Notes under the pieces: model-generated
What the model was told of the DNA's origin: nothing
The model's input: the letters and a program-made list of their open reading frames with translations, nothing else
Databases searched by the model: none
Assembly: GCF_000495855.1 (NCBI RefSeq)
Contig: NZ_AWGF01000012.1
Coordinates: 124,001 to 188,000 of the forward strand
Direction of reading: 5' to 3'
Length of the DNA: 64,000 bases
Source: Asticcacaulis sp. YBE204
GTDB taxonomy: Bacteria > Pseudomonadota > Alphaproteobacteria > Caulobacterales > Caulobacteraceae
Position numbers and translations under genes: made by a program
In this document: positions 21,868 to 31,582 of the stretch, in pieces
Layout: each line of letters begins with the position of its first letter
How positions within the stretch are numbered: position 1 is the stretch's first letter

Positions 21868-23613
21868 CTAACGCTGGGCTATATATTCGGGGGAGGCCAT
21901 GCTGAGCAGGACGGCCAGTTTTACGCGATTGAGCTTGGCGGCATCGATCTGCGCCTGAGTGGCCGTGCCGCCGGGGATGGCGACGGTGCCGACCGCCGTG
22001 ACGATCTTGCCTTTCAGCGTCGCTGACATCCTTCCGCCGAACAGCAGCAGGTCCAGACGATCGACCAGAGCCGCCGGATCGGTAGCCAGCGCTAGTTCCT
22101 TGGGATAGGTCGCCTTGATGTCCGAACTGGTCCCGATCCCGGTATTGATCGTCGTGTTCATGGTGTTGATGTAGCTGGCCGTCGTCACCTCGTCGGTGAT
22201 CTGCATTTCCGGCGCGACCTTGTTCTTGTTGCCGATCAGGGTGTTGGGCGGCACGTAGCCGGGGCGGAAGAAGTTGAACACCGAGCCCGAGGTCAGGGGC
22301 GACTGGTTGAGCGAGGTATTGGCGCTGGTCGAGCCCATCAGCCATTTGCCGCTGGTCGAGGTCGCTTCAAACGCCCGCATCCAGTTGGCCAGACGCACGA
22401 CGGGTTCGCGCAGCTTGCCGTAGTCGCCGTCGGCGGCGGTGCGGGCCTCGGAATCGAGCAGTATGGCGCGAACGACCGCGCCCATATCGCCGCGCACGCC
22501 CGAGCCGTTATTGTTGAACACCGCCGCCACGCGCCCGACATAGGCCGGGGTCGGGTTGGAGGTGACCAGACGCTGGATCAGCTGTTTGGCGATGAACGGT
22601 CCGACGTTCGGATGGTTGAACAGGGCGTCGAGCGCGGCCTTCACATCGCCATTGGTGTCGGCGACCGTCGAGGCGGGGATCGTCGTCCCAAGGAAGCTCT
22701 TGGCCGAGATCGAGTGGTAATTGTTATAGCCGATCATGGGCTTGGTATAGGCTTCGGCATCGCGGCTGCCGCCGCCGAAGGTCGAGTTGGTGGGCGTCGG
22801 GTGATAATAGCTGAGGCCGGTGAAGACCTTGGCCAGGCCCTGAATATCAGACGTCGCATAGGTCGGGGTCGTCGCACCGAGCAGGTCGGTCTTGACCGTG
22901 CCGTCGGTGTTGAGCTGATAAAGCCCCAGCGTGAACAACTGCATGACTTCGCGGGCGTAGTTTTCGTCCGGATTGCGCCCGGTCGCCGTATTTTCCTTCT
23001 GGTTGGCCAGATAGGTCAGGTACAGGCCCATGGCCGGGTGATAGGTCACGTCTTCCAAAAGGGTGCGGAAATTGCCGAACGCATCGCGGCCCAGCATGTC
23101 ATAATAGGAGGCCAGCCCGCGTGCATCGATGCTGCTGGTGAAGGAGACGACGAAGATTTCCGACAGGGCGAACTTGACGCGCTGACGCAGCTGATCCGGT
23201 GCGGTCGCCGACTGCATCCAGAAGGATTCGTAGAAGTGTGTGGAAGACAGCGTCGCCGTCGGCGTCGTCGTACGCAGGTCGATCAGGCGCGTATCCATCT
23301 GCGCCAGGTGCGTCGTACCGATCGGCAGGGCCATCTGCGCGTTGATCCAGTCGCTATAGCCCGCGCTACTTACCGCCGCGATATCGGCGTCATTGGCGCC
23401 AAAGGTCGCCTGCGCCAGAAACCGGCTGGCCTCGGCGGCGGTCGGTTTGACGACGACCGGGGGCGGGGTCGTGCCACTGCCGCCGGAACTGCCGCCGCCG
23501 CCTCCACCCCCGCCACCACAGGCGCTGAGCAGGACGAGCGAGGCTATGACAAGGAGGTTCGACACACGCCGGGCAATCGCCGGGCGAGGGCTTCTGATAC
23601 GCGAAGGATACAT
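21868..23613 (-). CDS. DUF1800 family lipoprotein
   Basis: Protein of 581 aa with an N-terminal hydrophobic stretch and lipobox LSAC, then a run of nine Gly and a Ser/Gly/Pro linker. The DUF1800 body starts near residue 57: ASRFLAQATFGAND, NYAREVMQLFTLGLYQL, HPNVGPFIAKQLIQRLV and LREPVVRLANWMRAF. Function unknown; the family almost always occurs with DUF1501 as here, suggesting a periplasmic complex. The first ATG gives a 33-residue leader, slightly long, so an internal start is possible. Confidence 0.88.
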   Translation of the reverse strand: MYPSRIRSPRPAIARRVSNLLVIASLVLLSACGGGGGGGGGSSGGSGTTPPPVVVKPTAAEASRFLAQATFGANDADIAAVSSAGYSDWINAQMALPIGTTHLAQMDTRLIDLRTTTPTATLSSTHFYESFWMQSATAPDQLRQRVKFALSEIFVVSFTSSIDARGLASYYDMLGRDAFGNFRTLLEDVTYHPAMGLYLTYLANQKENTATGRNPDENYAREVMQLFTLGLYQLNTDGTVKTDLLGATTPTYATSDIQGLAKVFTGLSYYHPTPTNSTFGGGSRDAEAYTKPMIGYNNYHSISAKSFLGTTIPASTVADTNGDVKAALDALFNHPNVGPFIAKQLIQRLVTSNPTPAYVGRVAAVFNNNGSGVRGDMGAVVRAILLDSEARTAADGDYGKLREPVVRLANWMRAFEATSTSGKWLMGSTSANTSLNQSPLTSGSVFNFFRPGYVPPNTLIGNKNKVAPEMQITDEVTTASYINTMNTTINTGIGTSSDIKATYPKELALATDPAALVDRLDLLLFGGRMSATLKGKIVTAVGTVAIPGGTATQAQIDAAKLNRVKLAVLLSMASPEYIAQR

Positions 23614-23883
23614 TACTTTTCCTGAGTGGGCCGCGTCTGTCGGGAACGCGGGAGGAAATCTATGAGGGTAGGCGCAGTCTGATTTTAAGTCTGGGGTTGG
23701 CCACCGCGTTTGCGCAGGCTGTCAGACGGTCTCCGGAAGGAGGTCTGATGCCTTTGATGCGTCTGTTGAAGGTAGCGGTCCGGTTTTATACGGCTTCGTT
23801 TATTAACGAGAGCCTAACACGCCTCGCCCTCTACTGGCAAGATGAGGCCGAAATGGGGCGATTATGTCGCCTAAAACACGAGT
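23614..23883. other. intergenic region, no gene seen
   Basis: This 270-bp gap separates the DUF1800 start from the ligD stop. A forward open frame from 23697 exists but runs antisense into ligD and looks like shadow. No clear hairpin or promoter was found. Confidence 0.4.
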
Positions 23884-26424
23884 TCAATCGTTTGCGATGC
23901 CAAGGGCAGTCAGGATTTTACCCGACAAGGCCTGATCCGAGGTCAGCATCTCGGCCCACGGATCGCGCTTGCGCTGACGCAGATGGGCGACGGCGTTTTC
24001 AAGCGTATAGCCCGCCGGATCTAACTTGTCCGACAGGCTCGACCACGGCAGGGGCATGGCGACGGGCGCACCGGGCCGTGCGCGCAAGGCATAGGGCGCG
24101 ACGGCGGTCGCGGTATGGTCGTTGCGCAGATAGTCGACGAAAATCCGGCCCTTGCGCTTGGCTTTGGAGGCCTGAGCGACGAATTTGTCCGGGCTGTCAT
24201 GCGCCATCGAATCCGCTACGGCACGCGTAAAGGCCTTGATAGCGTCCCAGTTATGTTGCGGTTTGATGGGAATGACGACGTGCAGGCCTTTACCGCCGGT
24301 CGTCTTGAGGAAGCTTTCGAGTTTGAACTCTTTCATACGCGAGCGGATCTCTTCGACTCCGGCGATGACGTCGCCCCATTTCGCTTCCGGATCGGGATCG
24401 AGGTCGAAGATCATCCGGTCGGGTTTATCGGGATTATCAGCCATACAGCCCCACGGGTGGATTTCCATCACGCCCCATTGTGTCAGGCTGATCAGGCCTT
24501 TTTCGTCTTCGATCATGACGTAGTCTTCGTCACGCCCGTTGACGTGTATGCCGGTGTCCTTGAGATGCGGGATGTGACTTTGCGCCAGATGGCGCTGGAA
24601 AAAGCATTGCCCGCCAATGCCTTCGGGGCAGCGGATCATCGAAATGGGCCGTCCGGCGATGTGCGGTAATATCCATTCGGCGACGCTGTCGTAATATTCG
24701 GCCACGTCCTTCTTGGTGATGTCGGTGCCGGGAAAGACCACACGATCGGGGCTGGAGATCGCCACGCCGCCAACCTCTTCCTTGTCGGTTTTCTTGGCGA
24801 CGCGTTTAGGCGGGGTGACCGGCGCCTCGGTCGCGGCCTTGACCTCGGATTTGGGGATAGCTTCGTCGCGTTCGATGTCCTGAGCCGGTTTGTCTTCACG
24901 TAACCCTTGAAACGACGGATGGCGCAACCGTCCGTCCGAGGTCCATTCGCCGAACTGCACCTCGGCGACCAGTTTCGGCTCGACCCAGTGCGCGCCGCGT
25001 TTGTATTCCGATGGAATATCGTGGAAGGGGTTGGTCTTGTTGGCGATCACATCCAGCCGCCGCCGCAGATCAAGCGTCGTATCGTGCGTGAAACCCGTCC
25101 CGACCTTTCCGGCATAGACGAACCGCTCGCCCTCGTAATAGCCGATGAGCAGGGCGCCGAGCCCGCGATTGTCCTTTTTCGGCAGAGTGAAGCCGCCGAT
25201 GACGAACTCCTGCCGCTTATGGCACTTGATCTTGAGCCACATCTTGTTGCGACCAGACTGGTAAGGCGCATCGGCGCGTTTGGAAATCACACCTTCCTGA
25301 TCAAGCGCGCATAGACGGTCCTTGAACGATACGATATCGCGCGTGAAATGTTCGCTGTAATGTATTCTGTCGTCTAGCTTTTTACCGCTTAAGAGCTTTT
25401 CCAGTTCGGCCTTGCGCTCCAGTAACGGCAGGGGCCGCAGATCCTTGCCGTTCAGGTACAGCAGATCGAAGGCATAATATTGCAGCGGGGCGTCGGCCTC
25501 GCCGCTCAGGGTCGCCTGAAGGCTCTTGAAATCGGCGCGACCCTCGTCGTTTACCGTGACGATTTCGCCGTCGAGAATGGCGCTATCGACCGGCAGACGC
25601 GCCAGCAAATCGGGCAGAGGACGAAACCGGTGCGTCCAGTCGAGCCCCGTGCGCGTCAGTAACCGCGCCTGACCGTTTTCGATCAGGACCATAGTGCGGT
25701 AACCGTCGAACTTGATTTCATGCACCCAGGTCTTGCCGGTCGGCAGGGATACCGCCAGCGTCGCCAGTTCGGGCTCGATAAAGTCGAGCGTGGGTTTTGC
25801 CACGTTTTTTTTGGCGGGTTCGTCCTTCGGGCGTGAATTCCAGACGGAATTTTTGCTGTCGGCGATCTCGTCCATCGTCCGGCCCGTGGTGATGCTGACG
25901 GCGTTATCCTCCAGCCAAGCCTCGGCATCGCCGTCGGTGCTGACATCGTCTTCGTGCTTGATCAGCAGCCAGTTGTGTCGCCCCCGATCCTGCGGGCGCG
26001 GCTTCATGCGCACCAGCGCCCAGTCGCCGCTCAGGCGTGCGCCGTGCAGCCGGAACTTCAGATTGCCGTCCTTCAGCCCCTTGTGCGGGTCTTCGAGCGG
26101 CTCCCACGTCCCTTCGTCCCACATCATGACCGTACCGCCGCCGTACTGGCCCTTGGGGATGGTGCCCTCGAAACCGCCGTATGACACCGGATGGTCTTCG
26201 ACCTCGACCGCCAACCGTTTGTCGTCGGGATTGAGACTTGGGCCGCGCGTCACGGCCCACGATTTCAGCACGCCGTCCAGTTCCAGCCGGAAATCGTAAT
26301 GCAGCCGCGTGGCCGCGTGTTTCTGGATCAGGTAGCGAAATCCGCCATTTTGATCGACCTTGCCTTCGGGCTCGGCGGTCTTGGTGAAATCACGCTTTTG
26401 GTTATAAAGATCAAGATTATCCAT
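23884..26424 (-). CDS. ligD: ATP-dependent DNA ligase LigD (PE-ligase-polymerase)
   Basis: Three-domain enzyme of bacterial non-homologous end joining (846 aa). Residues 1-180 form the 3'-phosphoesterase (His42 in RLHYDFRLEL, His78 in DHPVSYGGFEG). The ligase domain follows, with Lys238 in EIKFDGYR as the adenylated lysine and the OB-fold. The primase/polymerase domain is C-terminal (MIRCPEG, MIFDLDPDP and VDYLRNDHTATAVAPYALR). This order is that of the Pseudomonas enzyme. It starts 3 nt after the ku stop and acts with Ku at double-strand breaks. Confidence 0.96.
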   Translation of the reverse strand: MDNLDLYNQKRDFTKTAEPEGKVDQNGGFRYLIQKHAATRLHYDFRLELDGVLKSWAVTRGPSLNPDDKRLAVEVEDHPVSYGGFEGTIPKGQYGGGTVMMWDEGTWEPLEDPHKGLKDGNLKFRLHGARLSGDWALVRMKPRPQDRGRHNWLLIKHEDDVSTDGDAEAWLEDNAVSITTGRTMDEIADSKNSVWNSRPKDEPAKKNVAKPTLDFIEPELATLAVSLPTGKTWVHEIKFDGYRTMVLIENGQARLLTRTGLDWTHRFRPLPDLLARLPVDSAILDGEIVTVNDEGRADFKSLQATLSGEADAPLQYYAFDLLYLNGKDLRPLPLLERKAELEKLLSGKKLDDRIHYSEHFTRDIVSFKDRLCALDQEGVISKRADAPYQSGRNKMWLKIKCHKRQEFVIGGFTLPKKDNRGLGALLIGYYEGERFVYAGKVGTGFTHDTTLDLRRRLDVIANKTNPFHDIPSEYKRGAHWVEPKLVAEVQFGEWTSDGRLRHPSFQGLREDKPAQDIERDEAIPKSEVKAATEAPVTPPKRVAKKTDKEEVGGVAISSPDRVVFPGTDITKKDVAEYYDSVAEWILPHIAGRPISMIRCPEGIGGQCFFQRHLAQSHIPHLKDTGIHVNGRDEDYVMIEDEKGLISLTQWGVMEIHPWGCMADNPDKPDRMIFDLDPDPEAKWGDVIAGVEEIRSRMKEFKLESFLKTTGGKGLHVVIPIKPQHNWDAIKAFTRAVADSMAHDSPDKFVAQASKAKRKGRIFVDYLRNDHTATAVAPYALRARPGAPVAMPLPWSSLSDKLDPAGYTLENAVAHLRQRKRDPWAEMLTSDQALSGKILTALGIAND

Positions 26425-26427
26425 GAA

Positions 26428-27300
26428 TTAACTCGCCTTCTTGCGAGGTGCGGCTTTCTTAGCGGCAGGCTTTTTGGCCGTCGGTTTTTTCTTTTCTGGA
26501 TTATCCTTCTCAGGTGGCGCCGGTTCCGGGTCTTTCAGGCTCTTGCGCAGGGCGTCCATCAGGTTGATGACCTTGGCCGTCGGTTTCTCCTCCTCCATCG
26601 CCACCGGTTCGCGGTCCTCGATCTTGGCCTCGATCAGTTCCTGCAAGGCCTCACGGTAGTGGTCATGGAACTTGCCCGGATCGAAGGCCGCCGTCTTGCG
26701 CTTGATCAGTTCCTTGGCGAGGTCGAGTTCTTCCGACGCCGCCGCCTTTTTGGTGATGTCGTCGAAATAGGGATCGCTGTCGCGCAGTTCGTCCTCGTAG
26801 CGCAGGGTTTGCAGCACCAGCCCCGACCCGCACGGCTTGACCGCGCACAGACGTTCGCGCCCGGCGATGGCCAGTTGCCCGATCCCCGTCGTCTTCGACC
26901 CGCGCAGAGCGTCGCGGATGACGGCAAAGGTCTGCTCGTCGGAATCCTTTTGCGGCGCGACGAAATAGGGGCTGTCGAAATAGATGTCGTCGATATCTTC
27001 GGCCGGGACGAACTGCACGATATTCAATGTCTTGGACGACGGGATTTTCAGATCCTTGATCTCGTCGGGCTCCAGCAGGACGTATTCGCCTTTTTCGACC
27101 TCGTAGCCCTTGATGATCTCGTCGCGATCGACCTCGGTCCCGTCTTCGGTGACGTTGAGCCGATGCACGCGCTCGCCCGTCTTGCGGTAGATTTCCTTGA
27201 GCGGAATCTGGCGCGAGCGGTTCAGCGCCGAATAGACATTGACCGGCAAGGTGACCAGCGACAGGCGCAGATTGCCGCTCCAGTAGGGACGCAGGGCCAT
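26428..27300 (-). CDS. ku: NHEJ protein Ku
   Basis: DNA-end-binding homodimer (290 aa) that recruits LigD. The start RPYWSGNLRLSLVTLPV and the segments YRKTGERV, VEKGEYVLLEPDEI and FVPAEDIDDIYFDSPYFV are typical of bacterial Ku. The C-terminus is a Lys/Ala-rich tail (PAAKKAAPRKKAS) that often contacts DNA. It is the first gene of the ku-ligD operon. Confidence 0.95.
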   Translation of the reverse strand: MALRPYWSGNLRLSLVTLPVNVYSALNRSRQIPLKEIYRKTGERVHRLNVTEDGTEVDRDEIIKGYEVEKGEYVLLEPDEIKDLKIPSSKTLNIVQFVPAEDIDDIYFDSPYFVAPQKDSDEQTFAVIRDALRGSKTTGIGQLAIAGRERLCAVKPCGSGLVLQTLRYEDELRDSDPYFDDITKKAAASEELDLAKELIKRKTAAFDPGKFHDHYREALQELIEAKIEDREPVAMEEEKPTAKVINLMDALRKSLKDPEPAPPEKDNPEKKKPTAKKPAAKKAAPRKKAS

Positions 27301-27390
27301 GTTTTATCCTCGGGAAATCCGGGGATCATAGCGCTGCGCCCGTAAGATGCCGCTGCGATGGGCGGTGCGTCCTGTTAAAAATCAGTAATT

Positions 27391-27597
27391 TACTCCCTCC
27401 TCCCTATCGAGCCACTGGGCGAAGATGGGGAGGTGGCGCGCCGAAGGCGTGACGGAGGGGGGCGACTCCGAAAGTCTCAGCGCGTTGAATAGTCTGGAGC
27501 AATACCCCTCCGCCTCAACGCTCCGCGTCTCGGCCACCGCTTGCGAAAGCTATACTTTCGCTGGCGCTATACCCCACTACGTAGGGAGGAGGGAGTA
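27391..27597. repeat. MITE-like element, copy A (207 bp)
   Basis: The ends are perfect 16-bp inverted repeats, TACTCCCTCCTCCCTA and TAGGGAGGAGGGAGTA. The interior contains ACGGAGGGG, GACTCCGAAAG, CTCAGCGCGTTGAA and ACCCCTCCGCCTCAACGCT. The same blocks occur in opposite orientation in copy B (58514-58687). It holds no credible gene and fills most of the 316-bp gap between the autotransporter stop and ku. Confidence 0.8.
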
Positions 27598-27616
27598 CAT
27601 CCAACTTTCGTCATAT

Positions 27617-30600
27617 TTAGAACCGGAATCCGGTTCGCAAACTCAGCGAATAGTTTGAATACTCGCTGTATTTTTCGCCCTCGGCCTCAAGCGACAGATA
27701 GCCATATTCGTTGCCCGCCGACATGCGCAGGCCGATCACCGGCGCACCGCCTTTCAGATTGCCTGCCGTGAGCGTGAACGGCGTTCCGCCCGTGAAGCTG
27801 GCCGTCGTATCATCCGCCTTGACCGAGAAGTTGTTCTTGTAACCCACCCAGGCTTCGGGCTGGAACAGGCCGGTCTTGTCGCCGCGCCCCAGATAGAGCA
27901 GGGCGCTGCTGGTCGCGATGTGGCTGGTGCGCTCCTCTATCGTCAGGTCGAAGGCCGAACCGCCGCCCGACTCGGACCGCGCGTCTTCCTTGAGGCCGTA
28001 AAAATCGACCGAGACCAGAGGCTTGAGGCTGATCGGACCAAGGCCAACCCGATATGACGCCCCCACACTGCCGTTGATGCTGTAGCCGTTCCACTTGGAC
28101 TCGGAAATCAGCGCGACCGATGACGAAATCAATTGCCGGTCGCTGTTGAAGAAGGTCCGGCCCGCCCCGGCGGTGGCCCAGCCGCGGAAATCCCCGGCCT
28201 GTACGCGCCAGTAGCCGCCCAAGGTGATGTCCTGCGCCGTCGTGGTCTCGTAAGCCGTGGCGTAGGTGTCCTTCGGCGCCGTCGAGGTATAGGAGATAAA
28301 CACCCCTGCCGCCTGATGTTCGCCGACCGCCCGTTCAGCTCCGCCGGCAAAGCTGAAGCCCGTGGCGTCGAAGCCGGTCGTCTCGCCGCGATCGCGCGTC
28401 GTCTTGTAGCCAAATTCCTGAAGCCAGTACTGCGTCTCACCATTGACCGGCAGATAGGCCTGACGCTCCAGAGTCCGCCCCAGGGCCTGATGGCCGCGCG
28501 ACAGGGTGAGCAGGTTTTCGCCGGAATAGTCGGGCAGGAAGGCGGCATAGGCCTGAATGAAGTCGGCCTGCACCGTCGTATTGAGGATGGTCGCCGTGGT
28601 ATAGCTATTGGTCGCTGCCGCCGTCAGGACGGCCGACAAAGCGGTATATTCATTGACCGACAGGCCTGACTCAGCCTGCGTGCGCAGGCGGAAATCGGCG
28701 TAGAGATTGGTATTGTTGGTGCCGGTCGCCAGCGTCGCCTTGTAGATCCACGGCACATTGCCGTCGAGATTATCGAGATCGAGATTACCGTAATCGATGT
28801 TGCTGCCGGTGATCAGCGTAAAGCGCGTCGGCGTCTGGATGATCTTGTCGAGCGACAGGTAAACACTGGCACCGTCATCGAAGGTCGTGGCACCGGAATT
28901 GATCAGCAGGGCCGAGGTCGGGCTGGCGGTCTGCACGACCATGTAGAGTTCCGCCTCGCTGCCCAGATGCAGAGAGGTGACATTGAGCTGAGACCCGGCG
29001 GCCAGACCCAATCGGCCATCCTCGACATCGACGGCGACGGTGCCTGCGGCGCTCAGCTTGCCGATGATGATGCCGCCATCGTCGATATTGAGGCTGTTGG
29101 CACCGGCGCCAAAATCGATATTGCCGTAGATATAGCCGCCGCTCAGATTGAGGACGTCGTTGCCGGAACCGAATTTGATATCGCCGCTGATATAGGGCGT
29201 CGCGTAGTCGTCATCGTCCGGATAGAGGTCGACCAGATCGAGCGTCGTGGCGATGGTATTGCCGCTAAGGTCGATGGCGATGGGGCGGTTGATGAGGGTG
29301 TCGGTGACGTCGTCCTCGTCCTCATCGCCGGCGGTGAGGCTGGCGAAGATCGCGCCGTTGACGGTGATCTGACTCAGGGTATTGGACTGATCGCGCACCG
29401 CCGTGGCATTGGCGGTCGTACCGTAACCATAGGCCGACAGCGAACCGCCCGTCCGCACCGTCAGCGCCGACAGATTGGCCCCCGACGCAATATCGAGGCC
29501 GTAGGCCGTATCGTAATCTGTCGTCGTCACGCTGGCGGTCAGGGCACCGGACATGTCCAGCCGTCCGACCTCCGCACCGCTCAGCAGCGACAGACCGCGC
29601 GCCGTGCCTTCCCAGGACGAGGCCGCGATGCTGCCCGACAGGCTGATTCCGTTGACCAGGGTCGTCGTATAGCCAAGTCCGGAGATCTGCACCGCCGTGG
29701 CGTCGACGCCTTCATAATAGCCGTAGCTGGCGATGGAACCGCGGATATCGAGGGCGTGATTGACCTCGTCCGGATCGATGGCGCTGTCGTTGACGACGAT
29801 GGGATCGATGGTGATGGCCTTGGAGTCCGAGCCGATCAGCAGGGCGGCATTGCTGCCGTACTGGACCAGAGACGCCGTGCCTTCTTCGGAATCGTCGATG
29901 CCGTTGCCGTTTTCGTCGTCATTATCGTCGTCTTCGCCGGTCACCGCCCCGCCGATGAGGATGCCCTGCGTTACATTGCCGGAGACGCTGACCAAGGCCT
30001 TGTTCTGGTACAGATCGTCCTCGTCGAGCAGGTCGAGATAGTCGTCGCCGATGCTGGTATAACGGTAGCCTGTGCCCGAAATAGATGCATCGATGATCAG
30101 GGCGCCGTCGATGCCGCCCGACAGGGTCACGGCCTGAGAATTCTTGCCCGACACGCCAATCGTGCCGCTGAGATAGACCTGCCCGGTCTGAAGGCCGGTC
30201 AGGGCGATGCCGGTGCTGTCTTCGCCCAGGACGCTGATCGTGCCGTCGAACAGGAAGTCGCCGACCTGACCGCCTTCGAAGGCAATGGCGCTCGACTGGT
30301 TGCCGTGGACGGTGATGGTCGAGCTGATTTCGGCGTCGCCGGTGAGCCGGCCCGTGGCACGGACGCCATAGCGGCCGGTACCTTCGGCGAAGGGGCCGTC
30401 GACGATGCTGTCGCTGTCGGTATCGGAGGCCGTATAGTCGTCGGTGACGGTGATCGTCCCGGCCAGTTCCAGCTTCGTCGTGCGCGCGCCGTCGATGAGG
30501 ATGCCGGTCGCGCCGCTTTCGGCCCCCGACATCTCTATCGTACCGTTCATGATGAGCGTATTGTCGGAATTGACCGTGATGGCCGTACCGCTGGTCAGGG

Positions 30601-30769
30601 TGATCGAGCCGTCGGCGGTCATGTCGATATTGTCCGCCGCGCCGCTGTTGATCGTCGCCGATTTGACCGGTGTCGTGGTCGCGGTGGAAATCGTCGTGTC
30701 GGCAAACGCCGGGGCGTAGGCGAATATAAGACCTAAAGCGGTAGCCGTGAGTAGACGGGAAGGGCGCAT
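27617..30769 (-). CDS. autotransporter (type Va secreted protein)
   Basis: Outer-membrane autotransporter of 1050 aa. Signal peptide MRPSRLLTATALGLIFAYAPAFA. The passenger (about 24-760) is a repetitive Ser/Thr/Gly/Asp-rich beta-helix with recurring SGTI, SGSI and GAVTG turns. From about residue 790 a beta-barrel follows (ETQYWLQEFGYKTTRD, GYSINGSVGASYRVG), ending in an aromatic residue (RTGFRF), as needed for BAM insertion. The passenger contains very acidic stretches such as DDDNDDENGNGIDDSEEG and DTDSDSDSIVDG that look like calcium-binding loops. Adhesion is the usual role; none is proven. It has no neighbour in operon. Confidence 0.88.
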   Translation of the reverse strand: MRPSRLLTATALGLIFAYAPAFADTTISTATTTPVKSATINSGAADNIDMTADGSITLTSGTAITVNSDNTLIMNGTIEMSGAESGATGILIDGARTTKLELAGTITVTDDYTASDTDSDSIVDGPFAEGTGRYGVRATGRLTGDAEISSTITVHGNQSSAIAFEGGQVGDFLFDGTISVLGEDSTGIALTGLQTGQVYLSGTIGVSGKNSQAVTLSGGIDGALIIDASISGTGYRYTSIGDDYLDLLDEDDLYQNKALVSVSGNVTQGILIGGAVTGEDDDNDDENGNGIDDSEEGTASLVQYGSNAALLIGSDSKAITIDPIVVNDSAIDPDEVNHALDIRGSIASYGYYEGVDATAVQISGLGYTTTLVNGISLSGSIAASSWEGTARGLSLLSGAEVGRLDMSGALTASVTTTDYDTAYGLDIASGANLSALTVRTGGSLSAYGYGTTANATAVRDQSNTLSQITVNGAIFASLTAGDEDEDDVTDTLINRPIAIDLSGNTIATTLDLVDLYPDDDDYATPYISGDIKFGSGNDVLNLSGGYIYGNIDFGAGANSLNIDDGGIIIGKLSAAGTVAVDVEDGRLGLAAGSQLNVTSLHLGSEAELYMVVQTASPTSALLINSGATTFDDGASVYLSLDKIIQTPTRFTLITGSNIDYGNLDLDNLDGNVPWIYKATLATGTNNTNLYADFRLRTQAESGLSVNEYTALSAVLTAAATNSYTTATILNTTVQADFIQAYAAFLPDYSGENLLTLSRGHQALGRTLERQAYLPVNGETQYWLQEFGYKTTRDRGETTGFDATGFSFAGGAERAVGEHQAAGVFISYTSTAPKDTYATAYETTTAQDITLGGYWRVQAGDFRGWATAGAGRTFFNSDRQLISSSVALISESKWNGYSINGSVGASYRVGLGPISLKPLVSVDFYGLKEDARSESGGGSAFDLTIEERTSHIATSSALLYLGRGDKTGLFQPEAWVGYKNNFSVKADDTTASFTGGTPFTLTAGNLKGGAPVIGLRMSAGNEYGYLSLEAEGEKYSEYSNYSLSLRTGFRF

Positions 30770-30898
30770 GATCGACTTTCAGCGGGGATGAATGTCGTCA
30801 AGCTGGTAAAGGCAGAGTGGGAAGGAAGTTGGACGCTTAAATGTCGCGAGCTTAACAGAATTTCAGCCGCGCAATAAAAGCTTCGCCGTCCCGCAATA

Positions 30899-31582
30899 TT
30901 ACTTCCACCCGCTGTCGCGGGCGCTGCGTTCCTGATCGGCGTCGAAGACATCGCCCTCCAGCCGGGCATCGACCGCCTGAAGGATCAGGGGCGAACCCGC
31001 CTGGGTGAATTCGGTACGTGTCGTGGCGCGGGCGGCGACCTCGATATGCCATTTGCCGTCCTGACGACAGGCCATGCCTTCGTTGGCGGCGGTGGCGAAG
31101 GTCCGGCACAGGCTGCCGCCCTTGTCGGCAAAGGTCAGGCCGATGCGCGTCGGGCCATCCACATCGGCGGCCAGCTGGGTGGACAGGGCCTTGTCCAGCC
31201 CGCCACGCGCGATCAGGCCGTCATGCGTCTGGCGGAAATCGCCCTGCGGCGTCAGGAACAGCGTAATGGCGACCCCGGCGACCAGACAGGCGGCCATGCC
31301 CGCGACCTGCATATAGACCGGACGCAGCTTACGCGGCGCAAAGGCGACGACATTATCGGCCTTGGGTTCCTCCGGCGCGGCCAGCAGGGCGGCCAGACCG
31401 GCGGGCACGGGCTCATCCGCCACCGGCCCAAACGCGGTCGACAAGCGCGCCGACAAGGCCCGGTGCGCCTCGATCTGCGCCGCGATGTCCGGATCGCCGG
31501 TTGCCAGCGCCTCGACTTCGGCGCGTTCGCTGTCGTTCAGTTCGCCATCGACATAGGCGATGATTTTTTCGGGTAAGGTCAT
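30899..31582 (-). CDS. anti-sigma factor, membrane-bound
   Basis: Protein of 227 aa: a cytoplasmic N-terminal helical domain (EKIIAYVDGELNDSERAEVE), one membrane helix (AGMAACLVAGVAITLFL, about residues 93-110) and a periplasmic domain of about 115 residues. This is the layout of RsiW/FecR-like anti-sigma factors. No HxxxCxxC zinc motif is present. Its ATG overlaps the sigma gene stop by 4 nt, so it is co-translated with its target. Confidence 0.85.
   Translation of the reverse strand: MTLPEKIIAYVDGELNDSERAEVEALATGDPDIAAQIEAHRALSARLSTAFGPVADEPVPAGLAALLAAPEEPKADNVVAFAPRKLRPVYMQVAGMAACLVAGVAITLFLTPQGDFRQTHDGLIARGGLDKALSTQLAADVDGPTRIGLTFADKGGSLCRTFATAANEGMACRQDGKWHIEVAARATTRTEFTQAGSPLILQAVDARLEGDVFDADQERSARDSGWK

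Noticed and set aside
23697-24230. 177-aa forward frame before and into ligD
   Set aside because: Half of it is antisense to ligD and no motif or RBS supports it.
28967-30736. 589-aa forward frame opposite the autotransporter
   Set aside because: Antisense frame created by GC-rich repetitive coding; no recognisable domain, and the reverse strand encodes a complete autotransporter.
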